In this document: piece by piece, positions 63,412-64,000 of the stretch | How positions within the stretch are numbered: position 1 is the first letter of the stretch | How the letters are laid out: each line of letters begins with the position of its first letter | Assembly: GCF_958979055.1 (NCBI RefSeq) | Contig: NC_084886.1 | Coordinates: 8,765,154-8,829,153 of the forward strand | Length of the DNA stretch: 64,000 bases | Reading direction: 5' to 3' | Source of the DNA: Alnus glutinosa | Lineage: Eukaryota; Streptophyta; Magnoliopsida; Fagales; Betulaceae | Notes under the pieces: model-generated | Told to the model about the DNA's origin: nothing | What the model saw: only the letters and a program-made list of their open reading frames with translations | The model's database searches: none | Translations under genes and position numbers: made by a program

Positions 63412-64000
63412 GTAATTTTTTCTTATTGAAGAAAAGTTTATTATTCAATTCTTTCCTTTGGGTGGAAAATATAATTCAATTCAATGTGGATGAAGTTGCA
63501 GTTTTGATATGTTTGAATGTCTACTATTGTTGTGTCTTTTACATTTATTTGATTTGAGTGTGTAGATAAGATGCTCATGTTTTATACCTATTTTGTTTAG
63601 CGGGAACCTTTTTGGTTCTGTTGACTTATGGATATGATTAAATAATTGGTAATGCAAAACTAAATAAATTTTAGATTCTCTTTATTTTATGATTTTTAGA
63701 TTGTAATTCTTGGAGAGATATTTACACCTACTATGTGCTTCGCTTCTCTATTATTTTTAATAAATCATTTACTAATAAAAAATAATAAAATCGATGCAAA
63801 AAAAAAAAACACTTGAGCACTTACTATTTTCCTGGAGGAAGCTAAATGATATGAGTTCAGCATACTAAATAGTTGTGGTTTCTAATACCATCACCATCAC
63901 CTGCACCAGTACTTCTCCCAGTGCCTAGTTTGACAGTTTGGATCCTCTCTTATTTAAAATAGGGAGATTGTTTGGTCTGTTTCTTTGAAAGAAGATAATC
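63412..64000. other. Intron of the AAA-ATPase gene at the window edge
   Basis: From the GTAATTTT donor to the end no further coding exon in frame was recognised; the DNA is AT-rich with an A-run at 63799-63810. Confidence 0.5.

Overview
This is nuclear DNA from a dicot plant, most likely a woody rosid. The evidence is long AT-rich introns with GT..AG borders, typical plant gene families (GH9C endoglucanase, cytosolic glutamine synthetase, plant nucleolin, sacsin-like ATPase) and a dense load of plant retrotransposons and MITEs. The LINE and MITE types would fit Fagales-like trees, but that is inference. No organelle, bacterial, tRNA or CRISPR signal was seen.

Layout: 1-3.1 kb holds LINE debris and is probably intron 1 of a sacsin-like gene; its first exon is at 3142-3488 (minus) and the rest lies off the left edge. 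At 3.6-8.5 kb there is unassigned sequence and two copies of a CCGG-rich terminal-inverted-repeat (TIR) element. At 8.58-12.99 kb there is an 11-exon secreted endo-1,4-beta-glucanase (GH9 + CBM49). At 14.1-15.1 kb there is a UTP18 pseudogene split by a Harbinger-type MITE. At 16.2-17.8 kb there is a two-exon gene for a conserved 78-residue protein. At 21.0-27.4 kb (minus) there is a 16-exon nucleolin gene. From 28 to 42 kb is a repeat district: a complete Cassandra TRIM carrying 5S rRNA sequence in its LTRs, a probable long Ty3-type LTR, an internally deleted Copia element with a perfect TSD and a locally duplicated 5' part, a Mutator-like foldback MITE with a 9-bp TSD, a short gag-only LTR element with a perfect TSD, and a receptor-kinase PAN fragment. 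At 43.17-49.59 kb there is a complete 13-exon cytosolic glutamine synthetase. From 51.7 kb to the right edge are the first eight exons of an AAA-ATPase gene (plus strand), whose introns are packed with LINE fragments.

Splice coordinates were worked out by hand from reading-frame continuity and GT..AG borders. The three genes complete in the window with recognised function (endoglucanase, nucleolin, glutamine synthetase) keep frame across every junction and give 630, 592 and 356 residues.

The genes do not form a functional cluster. The main novelty lies in the repeats: an ORF1-only 'half-LINE' arrangement shared by two copies, a gag-to-RNase H in-frame Copia deletion, a four-copy CCGG-rich TIR family next to expressed-type genes, and a GGCCACC-rich module that recurs inside unrelated elements.
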